Made by a program: the position numbers and the translations under genes. From assembly GCA_022264855.1 (NCBI GenBank), contig JABYQU010000042.1, forward strand, positions 248,001 through 312,000: DNA of 64,000 nt. The letters are read 5' to 3'. Below are positions 47,742 to 59,055 of the stretch, one piece after another. Below the pieces are notes generated by a model, which ran no database searches, was not told where the DNA came from, and was given only the letters and a program-made list of their open reading frames with translations. This stretch comes from Lenzites betulinus (taxonomy: Eukaryota > Basidiomycota > Agaricomycetes > Polyporales > Polyporaceae). The number at the start of each line of letters is the position of its first letter. Within the stretch, counting starts at the first letter, position 1.

Positions 47742-50700
47742 TTAGAACGCAATTTCATGAGCATGGTGGTCGGCGTACTTATTAACATAAAAAGCGCTGA
47801 AGGCATCTAAAGAGTCTGTATAGCTAAGTGTACGAGGTATATGACTAGTTCCAGACACGCCGATGAGGTGGGCTGCGCGAAGCATACAATCTAAGTGGAT
47901 GACGGACATAACAGGGAGACCATGGGGGTCGAGATGGGGCTCTACAATCCACATACCGGTGTCCTCACACGGCGTGTTCTTGGAGAGTACAAACCATGAA
48001 ACGAGGGCACACGGATATACTGTCCCATTGCCGTGCTTGAATGAAAAGAAAAGAAAAACTCGGACGACGGCGAGGCCGCGGAAACCGGGGAGGGTGTCGT
48101 CATCGACGACAAACGCACAGTCGTGACGGGGAGGCCCACCCCGCCAACTCAGACATGACCGGATTCTTTCCTTCTTCATGCCCCTGACCCCCGAGTTATC
48201 GCTCGGCGCGTAAAACACTGCGAGCGCAGAGGGGTATACTGCAAGCCGCGTGGGGGCCGGAGGACAGAGGTTGAGATCTACCTCGCCGCCTGCTTGAAAG
48301 TCGATGTCGTTGTTCACCTGGACGTAAAGGAATCGTCGGATGAGCTCGGGGAGATTTGGGGTGTTGACAATGTCTGCGACACCCTCCGTCGTCTTGGGAA
48401 AGCCCCGAACTGTGAAATCATTAGCTAGAGGTCCATGGGCAACTGCGGCGACTTACCTTGACGTTTTGCGAGCGTCACCTCCCCCAAGACATCTCCGTCC
48501 ACAGGGCCCCCATCGTCATCCTCACGTACGGCGGCATGGATCTCGATGAGATCAGCGGGGTCGTGGACGCCCTCATCCTCCAAACCGAGGCCGGCCCAGA
48601 TATCGACGTCGTCCTCAGCAGCGCGGATGCAGGAGCCGTGGAGCATCCCACGGGACGTGAAGTCTGCGCGAGAGGCTGCGAGCTTGTCGAGACGCTGGTT
48701 CGTCAGAAGCATCTGTCCGAGTGCTTCGTAACGGTTGGAACGGCGATATGGCTCCTTAACCGCCTTGATATGTTTGGACTCCGTAATCGAGGAGCAAAGC
48801 CCGTTCGGTGCCCCGAAAAGCTGTATGAGATAGGGGTAGTGCATCATCGAATGTTGACGGGGAAGTGAGAGACCATCCGGGGGCCGTACACCGAGTTCTT
48901 CAAAGACGACGCGGTGCTCATGAAAGCGGGCGAGAGCGTCCTCGATCTGGGCTAGGGTTGACGTCGTGATGACGTCCCGGCGCACCAAGTAGCAGAACTC
49001 CAGAAATGCGCTCAAAGCGCGGACCATCTTGGGCGGGACGTGGCCCGCGATGGCGGGCAAGTAGACCTACGATAACGATGTGTCAGTCATCTACACTGCA
49101 TGCATGAGATAGTATATGATAGTACCTTCATTAGCGCCTTTGAGTCGTCGCCGGTCCACTGTTTGAAACCTCGGCCTTCCGGGAAACGTCGCAGGCCCGG
49201 AAAGCTGGGCACTACAGCAATCCTGTGGGCGAACATCAATCAGTACTTAGTTTGAGATATATGGCGGAGAGTCTGGCTTACCGGCGATCGATGTCGGCAA
49301 GGATGGCTGCAGCCCTAACTTCGCCGTGCTTGAGCTCCAGATACTGTCCAATCCACGTCACGAGGTGGTCCTTGAACGTCCCTTTGATTATTTGATGTAG
49401 GAGGTCCGGAGAAAGCATGTTGTGTATGTCGGCGCGGGGAAAACCCGTGGTAAATGGCTTGTACATCGAGGTTAGTATGAGGACAGACGGGAGGAGGCGT
49501 TGTGAGGAACATAAACTTACAACTAAGTCACCCACGATGCCGTATTCATCCCAGAGGACCTTTAGGTCGAGAGCCTGAAGGAGGGCTTGTGTGTGTGCAT
49601 GACATCGCCAAGGTAGATCGCCCTGGTCGAGGGCTGTACGATGTGAAGTACACCTGTGTACAATATTAGTATCGCTTTCGCTGACGAAGGTGAAAAGAAC
49701 CTATACTCACTTAGCGCACCACCCTTGAACGACACAGGCAAGGAGTACTTGCTCCGGGTAGTCAGCGATGTATGGCCCTAACCCATAGATTAGACGGCGG
49801 AAGTGACCGTCCGCGCAGCGTACGATCTCAGCGACGGTCATACCTGCGCGCAGGGGTTCGAGGATGGTCCGGAGTGACGCATGGAATAACTGACGTCGGA
49901 ATTTGCGGAAGTGGGGATTGCTTGCGAACTCCCGGTCAGCTAGTTGTATATGACACCGGGTGAGCATCCAAGCTTAATACTAATGATAGCGACGAGGTGA
50001 GAACATACTTTTTGGCACCGCGAGGAATGCCACCAATGAGACCGCATTTCTCTGCGCACGGCGAGCTGAATTGTGGACTAGTCCGTTAGAAAGATAGAGC
50101 GGATAGTATTCGTTCTGGCCGGTGGCAACAGACACTGTCGTCTTGTCACTTCCGAGGATGATTGGGCAGAATGTCGCATCCACGTTCTCCGGTTCCTTGG
50201 CAAGCACATCCTATCCGAAGCCATAACACGTGTCAGCGATGTCGTGGAACAAACATAACTTATTAAATGTCCAAGACGTACCGCTTCATTCCATGCCCAA
50301 TCGCCCGACATGAAGTCCTTATATTCGCGCTCGTCTCCCCGAAAGACTTGCTTTGGCGCAAAGTCTATGTCGTGGGCAAAGTCAGGATTACCTACTTGTG
50401 TATGGAGAACGCGGCGCGGACAGCGGAACCATACGCTATACTCGCGCAGCATCCATGGTGGCACATTGTCGTCGGGCCGATGACCCATGTATGTTACCCT
50501 AAATTCCTGCCACGGAATGTCGCCAAGAGGGATACTGTCGATACCGTCGTACATGTCTTTGGCGTTGGCGAAAGGTGGGTCTTGGCCAGGTGGCAGCGTC
50601 GCCGCCCATAGCTGCATTAGCTCGTTGATGTGGCCTGCAGACATCTGTTCTTTCTTGAACAAGAAATCGGCAAGCTCGAACTGAGCGCGTGAATGATAGG

Positions 50701-51166
50701 GCGAGTAATCATTCGCCTGCCGAGGTGGTGGCGGAGGGGGCGCGGCATCAGGAGCGACTGGATCACCATTGGCGTCGCATGGGCGTCCTTCAAGTTGGGC
50801 CACACAACAGTCAGATTAAATATTCGTTGATGACGAATGCAACTCACCGGTAAGGATTGGATGGGTGACTGTAATGGAGGAGGGATCAGGGACGCCGGCG
50901 TGATCCTCAGCAGCCTCGCCATTGGGCAAGGGGAAGATGAGAGGGACGTCATCTACCATGTCAACCTCGTCATGGTCAGGTTGGACAGGAGGGATCTCCG
51001 GGGGTGGGCTACGAGAGTTGTCCCGGAGAGCGTTGAGAGGTTCGGCGGCAGGTGGCCTCGCATGAGCTGCTTGTAGATGTCGCTTACGCCCACCTAGGCT
51101 TTTGAACAGTTTCGTACAGCCGTCATGAACGCATGGGATAGTCGCTGCTACAAAGTTCCTGAGCAT
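47742..51166 (-). CDS. Plavaka-type DNA transposase (CMC/CACTA-related)
   Basis: Starts MLRNFVAATIPCVHDGCT; the N-terminus is one C2H2 finger (CVHDGC, RKRHLQAAH). A proline-rich, acidic stretch follows, then the conserved Plavaka core: NDYSPYHSRAQFELADFLF, IPWQEFRVTYMGHRPDD, PPWMLREYSVWFRCPR, then FCPIILGSDKTTVSVATGQ, which holds a likely catalytic Asp of the RNase H-like fold, and EYYPLYLSNGLVHNSARRAQ. Further on are GFPRADIHNMLSPDLLHQIIK, FKQWTGDDSKALMKVYLPAI, RQHSMMHYPYLIQLFGAPNG, SITESKHIKAVKEPYRRSN and the C-terminus YVNKYADHHAHEIAF. About eight short introns splice in frame everywhere I checked, and no stop or shift interrupts the core. The transposase cuts and moves its own element; here it looks complete. 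A partner gene starts 0.8 kb away on the other strand. Confidence 0.85.
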
Positions 51167-51983
51167 GCTTGCGGTTGCAAAGTACTGGGCACACAACGTA
51201 AGACAACGATAATTGCATGATTGACAAACGTGCTTACTGGATTGTCAGCGGGTCAATGTAGAACACTCCACGAGAGCTGCAGGACGTCGGGGAGTCGCAA
51301 GATCGAGATTACGAAGTGACAGTCTATCGGCTGGATTGTGCAGGTTCGACGTCACGGTGACGGTGCAAGTACGAGTAGGAACCTTCAACTCCGATTGAGA
51401 CTGGAGCCAGATGGACTTGGACTTCAACAACATGGGCGACTCTGTCCCATCGGCCGTATTTCCGAGAGCCGAAACCCTCAGGTGCCCTGATCGCTAGCAA
51501 GGCCGCCAAGATTCGGACCGGATGGTGAGGTGGGCGGACGGCGACGGGCTAAACTTTTCATGCATGGCGTGCGACGCGCGGTGCATTCGTCCCCGCAAAC
51601 TCAGCGAAGTACTGTGGAATGTATAGCGGTCAGTGCATGACTATATTTCACCTTGGACGCTACGTACCATGTAGAACGAGCATCACTAAGTTGGGACACC
51701 CATGGCGAGCGACGAGCGGCGTGCAGCAGCTGGCAGGGAGGCGGGGAGAGCAATGTGGAGATCGAGCAACCAACCCGCTGTATCGGATAGAAGATTGCCC
51801 ACGCGACGCCCAGGCCGTGTTCCCTGCAACGGGGTCTCCGGACGCCGTGGATGGTGGCGTAAGATGCGACACATTTTCTGGAGGGAGGCTGGTCAGCATT
51901 GACTTCCACCACGACCAGCAGCTTCCCTCGACTCACCCAAGTCCGTCTCGAAAACCGACATTGTATCTTCGTCCTCCTACGAC
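51167..51983. promoter_or_regulatory. Divergent promoter region of the Plavaka module
   Basis: About 820 bp between the transposase start (-) and the partner start (+). It may include non-coding first exons. No TATA box stands out. Confidence 0.45.
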
Positions 51984-54757
51984 ATGGCGAAGTCGACCTC
52001 TGCACCTATAGACAACGCACCGTCAGCACCACATCGCATGGCGACACGCGCAAAAAATCAGACCGCACGGCCTGGCTTACCTGATGTAGCTGGCTGGAAT
52101 GCTGATCAGCCTGACCGTATTCCGCTGCCACCCGCACAGCGCCGCGCAGAGGCAGCAGCTACCAAGAAGGCTGAGGTGGCTGCCGCTGCTCAGAAAGCCG
52201 CTGTGCGGGACGCTGCGATCCTCAGAGCCGCATCCATTGAGGATAAGCAGCAGCAGGCCGCCCGCGCAGCAGATGACGCCCGTCGTCAGCCAAAGCGCCC
52301 GACGCCCAAACCACGTCCGCGCGGGGTCAAGCGGTCTATTGAACCTGAGAATGCAGGTAAGTGCTTGTAGTACTCGCTGTTTGATGGTTGACTTACTATT
52401 GAGTGCCATAGATGGCTTGGGGGCAGCAAGTGCCTCGACGACGAGTCATGTCGCCAAGCCTGTGGGCGACGACATCAACCCATCTTGTTCTACCGAGAGC
52501 CTGAGCACACCCACCAACGGCGGCAGTGACATGCCAGGTGTTGGAACTTCTGCTGCTCCTATGGCCGGAATTGACTATGATGATCCAATGGGTGAGCTCG
52601 TTCAGTATGGTGAAGTGGTACTTGGGATCGGAAGATGACTTACTGACTCGCAGGCACTGACGAAACCGACGTGTTTGCCATTGGACTCATGAGCGAGCCA
52701 GAGTTCGACGCTGGAGAAGCCGAGAGCGACGGCACTGTTTCAGAGTTCGAGCTTGGGGAAGAGGAGGCTCAAAGCGATGAGGACGTGGATGAGGTAGTCG
52801 TGGACAAGCCAGCGAAGCAGAGCAACAAGCGTCAGCCCAAGGTTCGGCGCGCCGACATAACCGCCGTGCGAAGTCACAACAGATTCCTACTGAACAGGGA
52901 ATCTGTGACTTCCAGCGGATCTCTCAAGCACGCGTGAGTGACTGTCGACGTGGCTACCAGCGCTCGCTCACTCTTCCTCTTCCACTCGCCCTCCCGGTGC
53001 CTCTACCTCCTCTCCCAGCAACCCCGAAATCGAGGCTGCTCAACCAAGCAAGAAGTCGAAGGTAACTGCGACGCCAACAGGTTTGCGCGCCGGATGGGTC
53101 ACGCCCAAAAAATCGACGCAGCCAGGTAAGCCTGCTGCTGTTGCCCAGGCCTCACATTACAAGACGACAGCCACACCGACGACATCGGCCACCCCCCGTA
53201 AGCTGCCGGTAACACGTCTGCCCTCAGTGCATACAACCGTGGGCTCGCAAGGGAAAATAACCGCCAGGTAAGCACCACTGCACCAAAATGGTGCACATCG
53301 GCGACTCCCTGATATAATCTATTCACAGCACTCTGAAAGCGGGCTCCAGGCCCACTCACGTCGCAGTAGTCAACACCGCGGAAGCTCCCCCAACCGACGG
53401 TGGCAGTGGGGTCAATGAGTATGGAGGTTTGCAGGACGAAGATGACACCGCCGAGGGCGCCGCCATGCCTCGAACCCCCGCAACGCCCTGGGGAGTCCCG
53501 GCACTGGACTCGGCCAGTTCCTCGGGATTAGATGATGCATTTGTACGTCCCCATCGCCGCTCCCTCCCCCCATCTGTACACTCATCTCAGCTATCATCCC
53601 AGCCCACCGACCAACTTACAGATGTCACGCATATTCCTGATAGCATCGTCAAGGTCAACCACCGTCCTGCGACTCAGACTGTGGGATCGACACGTCACCG
53701 ATGGAACACTACCGACCTCGAGCCCAGCATCCGCCAACGATTCACCCATGAGTTCATCCCACTGACTCGCACCACCATGAGTAGGTTGCAGCCTTGGCAC
53801 AGCTTGTCGCTCGACGAACGCCAGGCTCTTTTCCAACGAGTCTTCCCCGACCACAACCACGTCATCGAGGCCAACGACATCGTGTTTACCTTAGTCAGTC
53901 TCTCGTCTGTCCCATCACCACTACACTGACGCTGCACGTCACTAGATGAACAGCCGGATTACAGAGTGGCAAAGCAAGTTCGCCATGGCTGCTCTCAACG
54001 TTCTTGAAGCCCATTTTCTCAAAGCCGGCATGGCTGAAGCTGAAGTCCGTGGCGCTTGGTGCCGCCTCCAGCTTGGGACAAACGTCGCGGCCTTGAAGGC
54101 CCCATTCTTATGGCGTACATGGAACGATGGCAAGAAACAGGTACGCCATCTTCGGGCACATCTAACTACACTTTCACATCTCTCACGCTGTGCAGGGATG
54201 CTTGCAAGGGGAGCTCATCCTGAAGACCTTCGGTGTGGTACACATTCCTGTACTCCAAGCAGTACCATTTGCTCTGCGCGACGAGGAAGGCAACGCGGAC
54301 TTACGGCCCAGCGGCGCATTGATTCTGGCCGCCCTCGCAGTAAGCAATTATTCCTCAACATATTTTGTCGCTAACGTGTCTGCCCAGGTTGAACGAGCTC
54401 TGAACATCTGGCTGTCTGGCTCACGCATTATCCTGAGCGGCCAACCCGGATACTTCTCCGCGGATAACTGGGGTGACAAGGTCGTCGTGTCTCACGGCGT
54501 GGCTAAGAGTTCGAAAAAGGTTGCCAACATGTTTGCGCGTGCCCAGAAGCTCTCGTGTGAGAGTTGGATCGCCATTTTGGACGCCGCCCGTGCCCACCAC
54601 CATCGTCACAAGGTTGTGCAGGACAAAAAGGCGATCGTTATCGAATCCGCAAGCGATGCAGCGATGACTGAATCGGACGGTGAATGTAAGTCCTCCCTGT
54701 TTGCATTCTACCGGTGCGCAAATGGCAGACTCTAATCAGTTGGTGTATAGGGTAGAT
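51984..54757 (+). CDS. Plavaka-associated partner gene, unknown (possibly DUF6532-like)
   Basis: Starts MAKSTSAPIDNAPSAPHRMA at 51984 and continues over about eight exons. The N-terminal third is a charged Ala/Gln/Lys helix (AEAAATKKAEVAAAAQKAAV) ending in a basic block (RRQPKRPTPKPRPRGVKR). The middle is acidic (ELGEEEAQSDEDVDEVVV) then Ser/Thr/Pro-rich. The C-terminal third looks folded: RITEWQSKFAMAALNVLEAHF, WCRLQLGTNVAALKAPFLW, GELILKTFGVVHIPVLQA, FALRDEEGNADLRPSGALI, LAALAVERALNIWLSG and FSADNWGDKVV. That last part resembles the basidiomycete DUF6532 domain in spacing, from memory and not firmly. It ends SDGEW after a last intron at about 54.69-54.75 kb. Its place opposite the transposase suggests a second gene of the element, perhaps for DNA binding or host interaction. 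Confidence 0.6.
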
Positions 54758-54854
54758 ACAGATTTATCTGTGTAGGCAGACCCATCCGCTCAACCGGTTG
54801 GTTTGACGCCATCCAGCCATGTTCAACCATGCGACTGTTGTCCCGTCGTCCCCG

Positions 54855-54991
54855 CCTCGTCTCCGTGCCCCGCCTCGTCTCCATCCCCCGCCTCGTCTCC
54901 GTCCCCCGCCTCGTCTCCGTCCCCCGCCTCGTCTCCGTCCCCCGCCTCACGGTCTCCGTCCCCCGCCTCGTCTCCGTCCGACCCCGCCTCG
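54855..54991. repeat. 18-bp minisatellite
   Basis: Seven to eight head-to-tail copies of CCTCGTCTCCGTCCCCCG start at 54855 and repeat every 18 bp to 54945. The later units carry 3-base insertions. The 18-bp period keeps frames open on both strands, so ORFs here should not be trusted. Confidence 0.85.
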
Positions 54992-55233
54992 TTTCTGCCA
55001 GTGTCCCACCGTGGCCCCGCTTGCTCGTCGTCGGCCCCCCGCCCTACTCGTCGTGCCCGCATACGCGCGTCCTGGTCGTCGAACACGCGTCCTTGGCGTT
55101 GACCGCCCATCATAGTCGTCGCCCCCGCATCCCTGCATCCTCGTCGTCGGCCCCGGGCCTGCGTCCCCGCGTGCTCATCGTGGGCGCCGCGTCCTCGTCC
55201 CCGTCGTCATGTCCGCAAATGCGCGTCCTCGTC

Positions 55234-55440
55234 GTTGACCACGCGTCCATGTCGTTGACCGCGCCCCGTCGCCGGTGACCGCGCCCCGTTCCCGGTCAAC
55301 CGCGCCCCGTTCCCGGTCAACCGCGCCCCGTCGCCATTGACCGCGCGTCGTCGTCGTTGACCGCGCGTCCTCGACCGCGCGTCGTCGTCGTTGACCGCGC
55401 GTCGTCGTCGTTGACCGCGCGTCGTCGTCGACCTCGCGTC
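55234..55440. repeat. 20/21-bp minisatellite
   Basis: Two related repeats: ACCGCGCCCCGTTCCCGGTCA-type units (21 bp) at about 55258-55340, then TTGACCGCGCGTCGTCGTCG (20 bp) from 55337 onward with one shortened unit. They share the GACCGCGC core, so one probably arose from the other. Confidence 0.8.
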
Positions 55441-56567
55441 ATTGTCAACCATGCGTCGACGGCGTCAGCACCGCCTCCGACTACGCGTCCTTGTCATCCA
55501 TGCGTCCAGGTTGTCCCGTGTCGTTTTTACCTACCGCCTTGTGTTTGGGGTCCTCCCTCGTCGTCCCCCGCCTTCAACTTAGTACCTCTTTTTTGCGTAC
55601 CCCCACCATCTAGTATGAGCTCTACCCTCCTCATTGTCTTCGTTTCCCGTTCTCGCATTGTTCCCCCCCTCTCGTCGTCGCTTCTGTTCTTGTGGTCGGT
55701 TCCGAGTCTTCGGGACCGATGTGAGTCCCCATCCCATATTTGCCCCGGACTTGTCTTGAACCCCGGCGATGCCGTTGTCCCCACCTGGTCACTGGTTCAA
55801 CCCAGTGTCTTATGTATGGTACAGGCTGCTCAACCAGCCTTCATAGATATCTGCTACCACTGTTGGCTTGTGTAGTACTGTGCTGTGTACTGCTGATAAT
55901 GGATCAGTTGATGTCTGTGAAGTGTGCATCCATGTGTGCCTATTGGAAACCAAGTGTGATTACAAGCCCAAAATGAAGTACAGCAATGCTGATATATTTC
56001 TCTTAGAATGGTCTTGTACAGCTACTTCATGACCGTCTTCATGGACTTTTCAAGACAAGATGCAACTTGGCAAAGTATACACGACTTGTTAGGCAAATGG
56101 ACTGGTCTTCAAAAGTCCTGGACTTGAGAGGACTTGGAAGACTTCAGCTACTTGGGAGGAGCCTGAAGGGGAGGTGTCAAAATGCTGATGCTTTGCTATC
56201 AACGCGTGCCAGAACAGCTCTACTTACGCTCGTTCCCCTGATCCACGTAGCGAAGTTAGCCATGTCAATGGCCATGCCTGCCCACGGTCTGGTACATCTA
56301 CAGCTGCTGCTTAATGCATCCATAAAGTACGAGGGCTGCTGAGCAATCCCCATTAGCGCCCAGCCATGGCCATGGTAGACGCTCATCCCATCAAAACCAA
56401 CAAAGAACAATGGAGGCCGACTCGAGGTGAGCCACCCGCCTATAAAACTCAACATGCCGCAAGCGTCTAAAGGCCACTCGTTCTCTCTCTCTTACCACTA
56501 CAATCTTCCCTACCACGTCCGCTCATCGAGCCGCTACTTTATCACTCACCCTCGCGCATCAAACGAC
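55441..56567. other. Intergenic region before P2
   Basis: About 1.1 kb. GACTTG, CTTCAAG and CTTGGAAG words cluster at 56.05-56.16 kb, possibly sub-terminal repeats of the Plavaka element. The last 150 bp are similar to the P1 upstream region (a shared CGTCCGCTCATCGAGC-like stretch) and should hold the P2 promoter. Confidence 0.45.
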
Positions 56568-58613
56568 ATGAACTCACACATGGCTTCCACTTCGGCGCAC
56601 GCCTCCCCTTCCTCACCGCGAAGGGCGATGAAAGAGGCATCAGCAGCTGCATTGACCACAACTCCCGTTTCCAACCGCCATCCGATGCGAGCCTTTGTCT
56701 CGCAATCCGAGTTCGAAGCGGCCTCCCTCGAAGATCTGAACCGCTGGGCTGTCAAAGGCAAAGGCGTGGACAGAAACCCAGGGCAAGGCAATGATGCATT
56801 CTTCCAACGACGCTCGCCAGTTTTTGTGCCGCCGGCACCGACCCAGGCACCTGCAGCGAAGACCATCAACGCCGAGCGCAGCGCCAACTCCGCACAAGAC
56901 GCGGAGGATCCTGAAGCGGATGTAGCGTCGCCGTATGTACGGCCTTCTCGCATGCCCTTGATGCAATTCGATATAGGTGAGTGTGATCTATGGTCCGTGA
57001 TATGGCATATAGACTCACGCGCCCTCAGATGGGATTGCTCGGCGGTTTGGGGCTGAGGCGGTTCTCGAATTCGAGCGGGAGCAAGACCCCGCCCGAGGCA
57101 AAGATTCTGGTACGAAGTATACGTACCCGCCACCCCGCTCTCACTCCCCCAACTGGCTCACTACTATGGAGCATGGCCTGGAAATGGATGGTCTGTGCCT
57201 CGAGCGGGAGCTATCCCGCATTCGCGCGATCGCGGAATCGTCGTTGGTGGAGAGCACGCTCGCGGTTGCGGAGATTGATGACGAGCTGCGAGAGTACGAA
57301 GCGCTGCTGCGCGACCTCGGCCACGTCGCCGGGGACGACTTTGTGAAGCATTTGGAGGAGCTTGCGGATAAGATCAAGCTGCCCGCTTATGTGGAGGACG
57401 ACTACCCAGCCGATCCTCCGCCCACTTATGATATGACTGAAGATTACTTCGAGTACGACGACGGCGAATCCAGAGACTACATTGCGAGAGAGAATGAGTG
57501 AGTCCTTTGTTCATTCCGCCGAGTGCCAGGCTCACGGCTGACGATATGCAAAGCGACCCGACAATGGAAGACGAACAACTCTCGGATACGTTCTCTTACC
57601 TCAACCCGCCCACATCACCCCTGGCAAACAAGAGTGCGAAGCGGCGCCGGGATACGGAGGACGAGGACGATGAGGCCGTCAACCAGCTGAGCGCAAAGCG
57701 GCGGCGGAGCAAGGCGCCAGCCCCACCCTCCCCCGCGCAGTCTCCCGTTGGGCTCGCTCGGAGAGCTCCCCACTGCGCGACTGAAGGCCCTATGAGCGGG
57801 CACGATATCACGACACCGCCGAAGGCAACCCGCTACGAGGACTATCCCGCCTCGTTCCCAACTTCTCCCTTTTACCACCGCGGGTCGTCTCGCGACCCGG
57901 ACCACTTGCCCCCGTCCTCGCCGCGCCCTCCCTCGCCCCCACAAGGCTCTCCTCGCCGGCGGGCCCAGAGCTGCCCCCTCCCCAATGACGGGCCCGACGC
58001 CCCAACGGCGATTGACGACAGGGAGTACAGGGGGAGAGACATGCAGTACAACTGCAACGGCAATTCATCTCCCCGTCGGTCCTACGTGGAGGACGACTCG
58101 GAGTACTCGGACCTCGTCTCGCCGTGCGCACCTTGCCCGACCGGCTGGCGCATGGAGGAGCTCCGGAAGAAGTACACGTGGAAGATCGTGAACTTCCCTC
58201 CGACGACTCAGATAGTGGCGCAGCCGGCAGCTCCTGGAGTGGATAAAAATGCCGCGGAGGGCTCGGGGGTCGATCGCTCGGCGGGTCTGGATGGAGACTT
58301 GGAGATGGGGGACGCGGCCGACGAAGCCCAGGACGTCAACATGGCGGATGCGGGAGTCCAATCCCTGACCTTCCAGGAGCAGGAGGACATATTGGACCAG
58401 ATCTTGAACGAGGAGGAGGCGAAGGCCCAGCTCCACGCTGAACAGCAAGACGCTGTAGCGACAGAGTCATCCGCGCTCCAAGCCGCTGTTGACGAAGAGG
58501 AACCCGAGGCGGAACGTGCGGAGCTCCCTGTGACGCCGCCTCGCAAGACGCGCCGGCGTGCCAAGGGGAAGGGGCTCGCTGGCTACTTCCGCCCGACCCC
58601 CAGCCCACTCTGA
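56568..58613 (+). CDS. P2: intact unknown nuclear-type protein, paralogue of P1
   Basis: Exons 56568-56976, 57029-57497 and 57554-58613 give 645 aa in one frame. It starts MNSHMASTSAHASPSSP; the second ATG at 56580 is equally likely. Residues 1-130 are Ser/Thr/Pro-rich with VKGKGVDRNPGQGN and DVASPYVRPSR. The middle has FGAEAVLEFEREQDPARG and a helical acidic part (EIDDELREYEALLRDLGH, DDFVKHLEELADKIKLP). Then a basic block (KRRRDTEDEDD, AKRRRSK) fits a bipartite nuclear signal. Next come FPTSPFYHRGSSRDPDHLPP, GWRMEELRKKYTWKIVNFPP and an acidic end (EQEDILDQILNEEEAKAQ, PVTPPRKTRRRAKGKG). It lacks the C-terminal extension of P1. I recognise no domain. Its position 1.8 kb beyond the Plavaka partner gene may be chance. 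Confidence 0.82.
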
Positions 58614-59055
58614 TGCGTGGGCCTCTCTACGTGAGAGGGCATCGACACCCGCCAGTGCAGGAGCCTCTGCATCCGAGAAGTGTTTAAGCTTCGTGTCGCC
58701 GGTGATAGCGTTTTGTGTACCATCCATCTCGAAAAATATTTGTAGCGTTAGACAATCCTACTGTATAGTATCTACCTGCGGGCTAGTGGACAACAGCCAT
58801 GGAGTCGAAGCAATATTGGTGTAATACGAGAACCTCCACCAAGTCTGAGCGAGAACTCAAGGGGCGGGCGCCTGCGCTAGGATTCCGGCCTACTCGCGCG
58901 CCCGGCGTCTCCCAATAATCTAATGTGCTCCTGCCGCAGCCACAACTCAGCGTCCAACCACCATCCTGAAGTCATCGCGCTCGCCTTCCGCGACGTCAAA
59001 GCTGTATCGCTCACTGCGAAACGCTGTCTCTAACACAGCGCGGCGCACGCCCATC
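58614..59055. other. Intergenic region between P2 and the HAD gene
   Basis: About 440 bp between two plus-strand genes, holding the P2 3' end and the HAD gene's promoter. Nothing else is recognisable. Confidence 0.55.

Larger units (their letters stand above)
47742..54757. mobile_element. Two-gene Plavaka module (outer ends not located)
   Basis: The divergent transposase and partner genes form the core. I searched 47.2-47.7 kb and 54.8-56.4 kb for matching inverted ends and found only related short words, so the true element is larger than the interval given. The span listed is the coding part only. Confidence 0.5.

Noticed and set aside
54855..55440. CRISPR-like array
   Set aside because: The repeats are directly contiguous without unique spacers, and this is eukaryotic nuclear DNA.
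54823..55452. ORFs of 80-150 codons in the minisatellites
   Set aside because: The 18- and 21-bp units keep frames open by themselves; the peptides are pure repeats.
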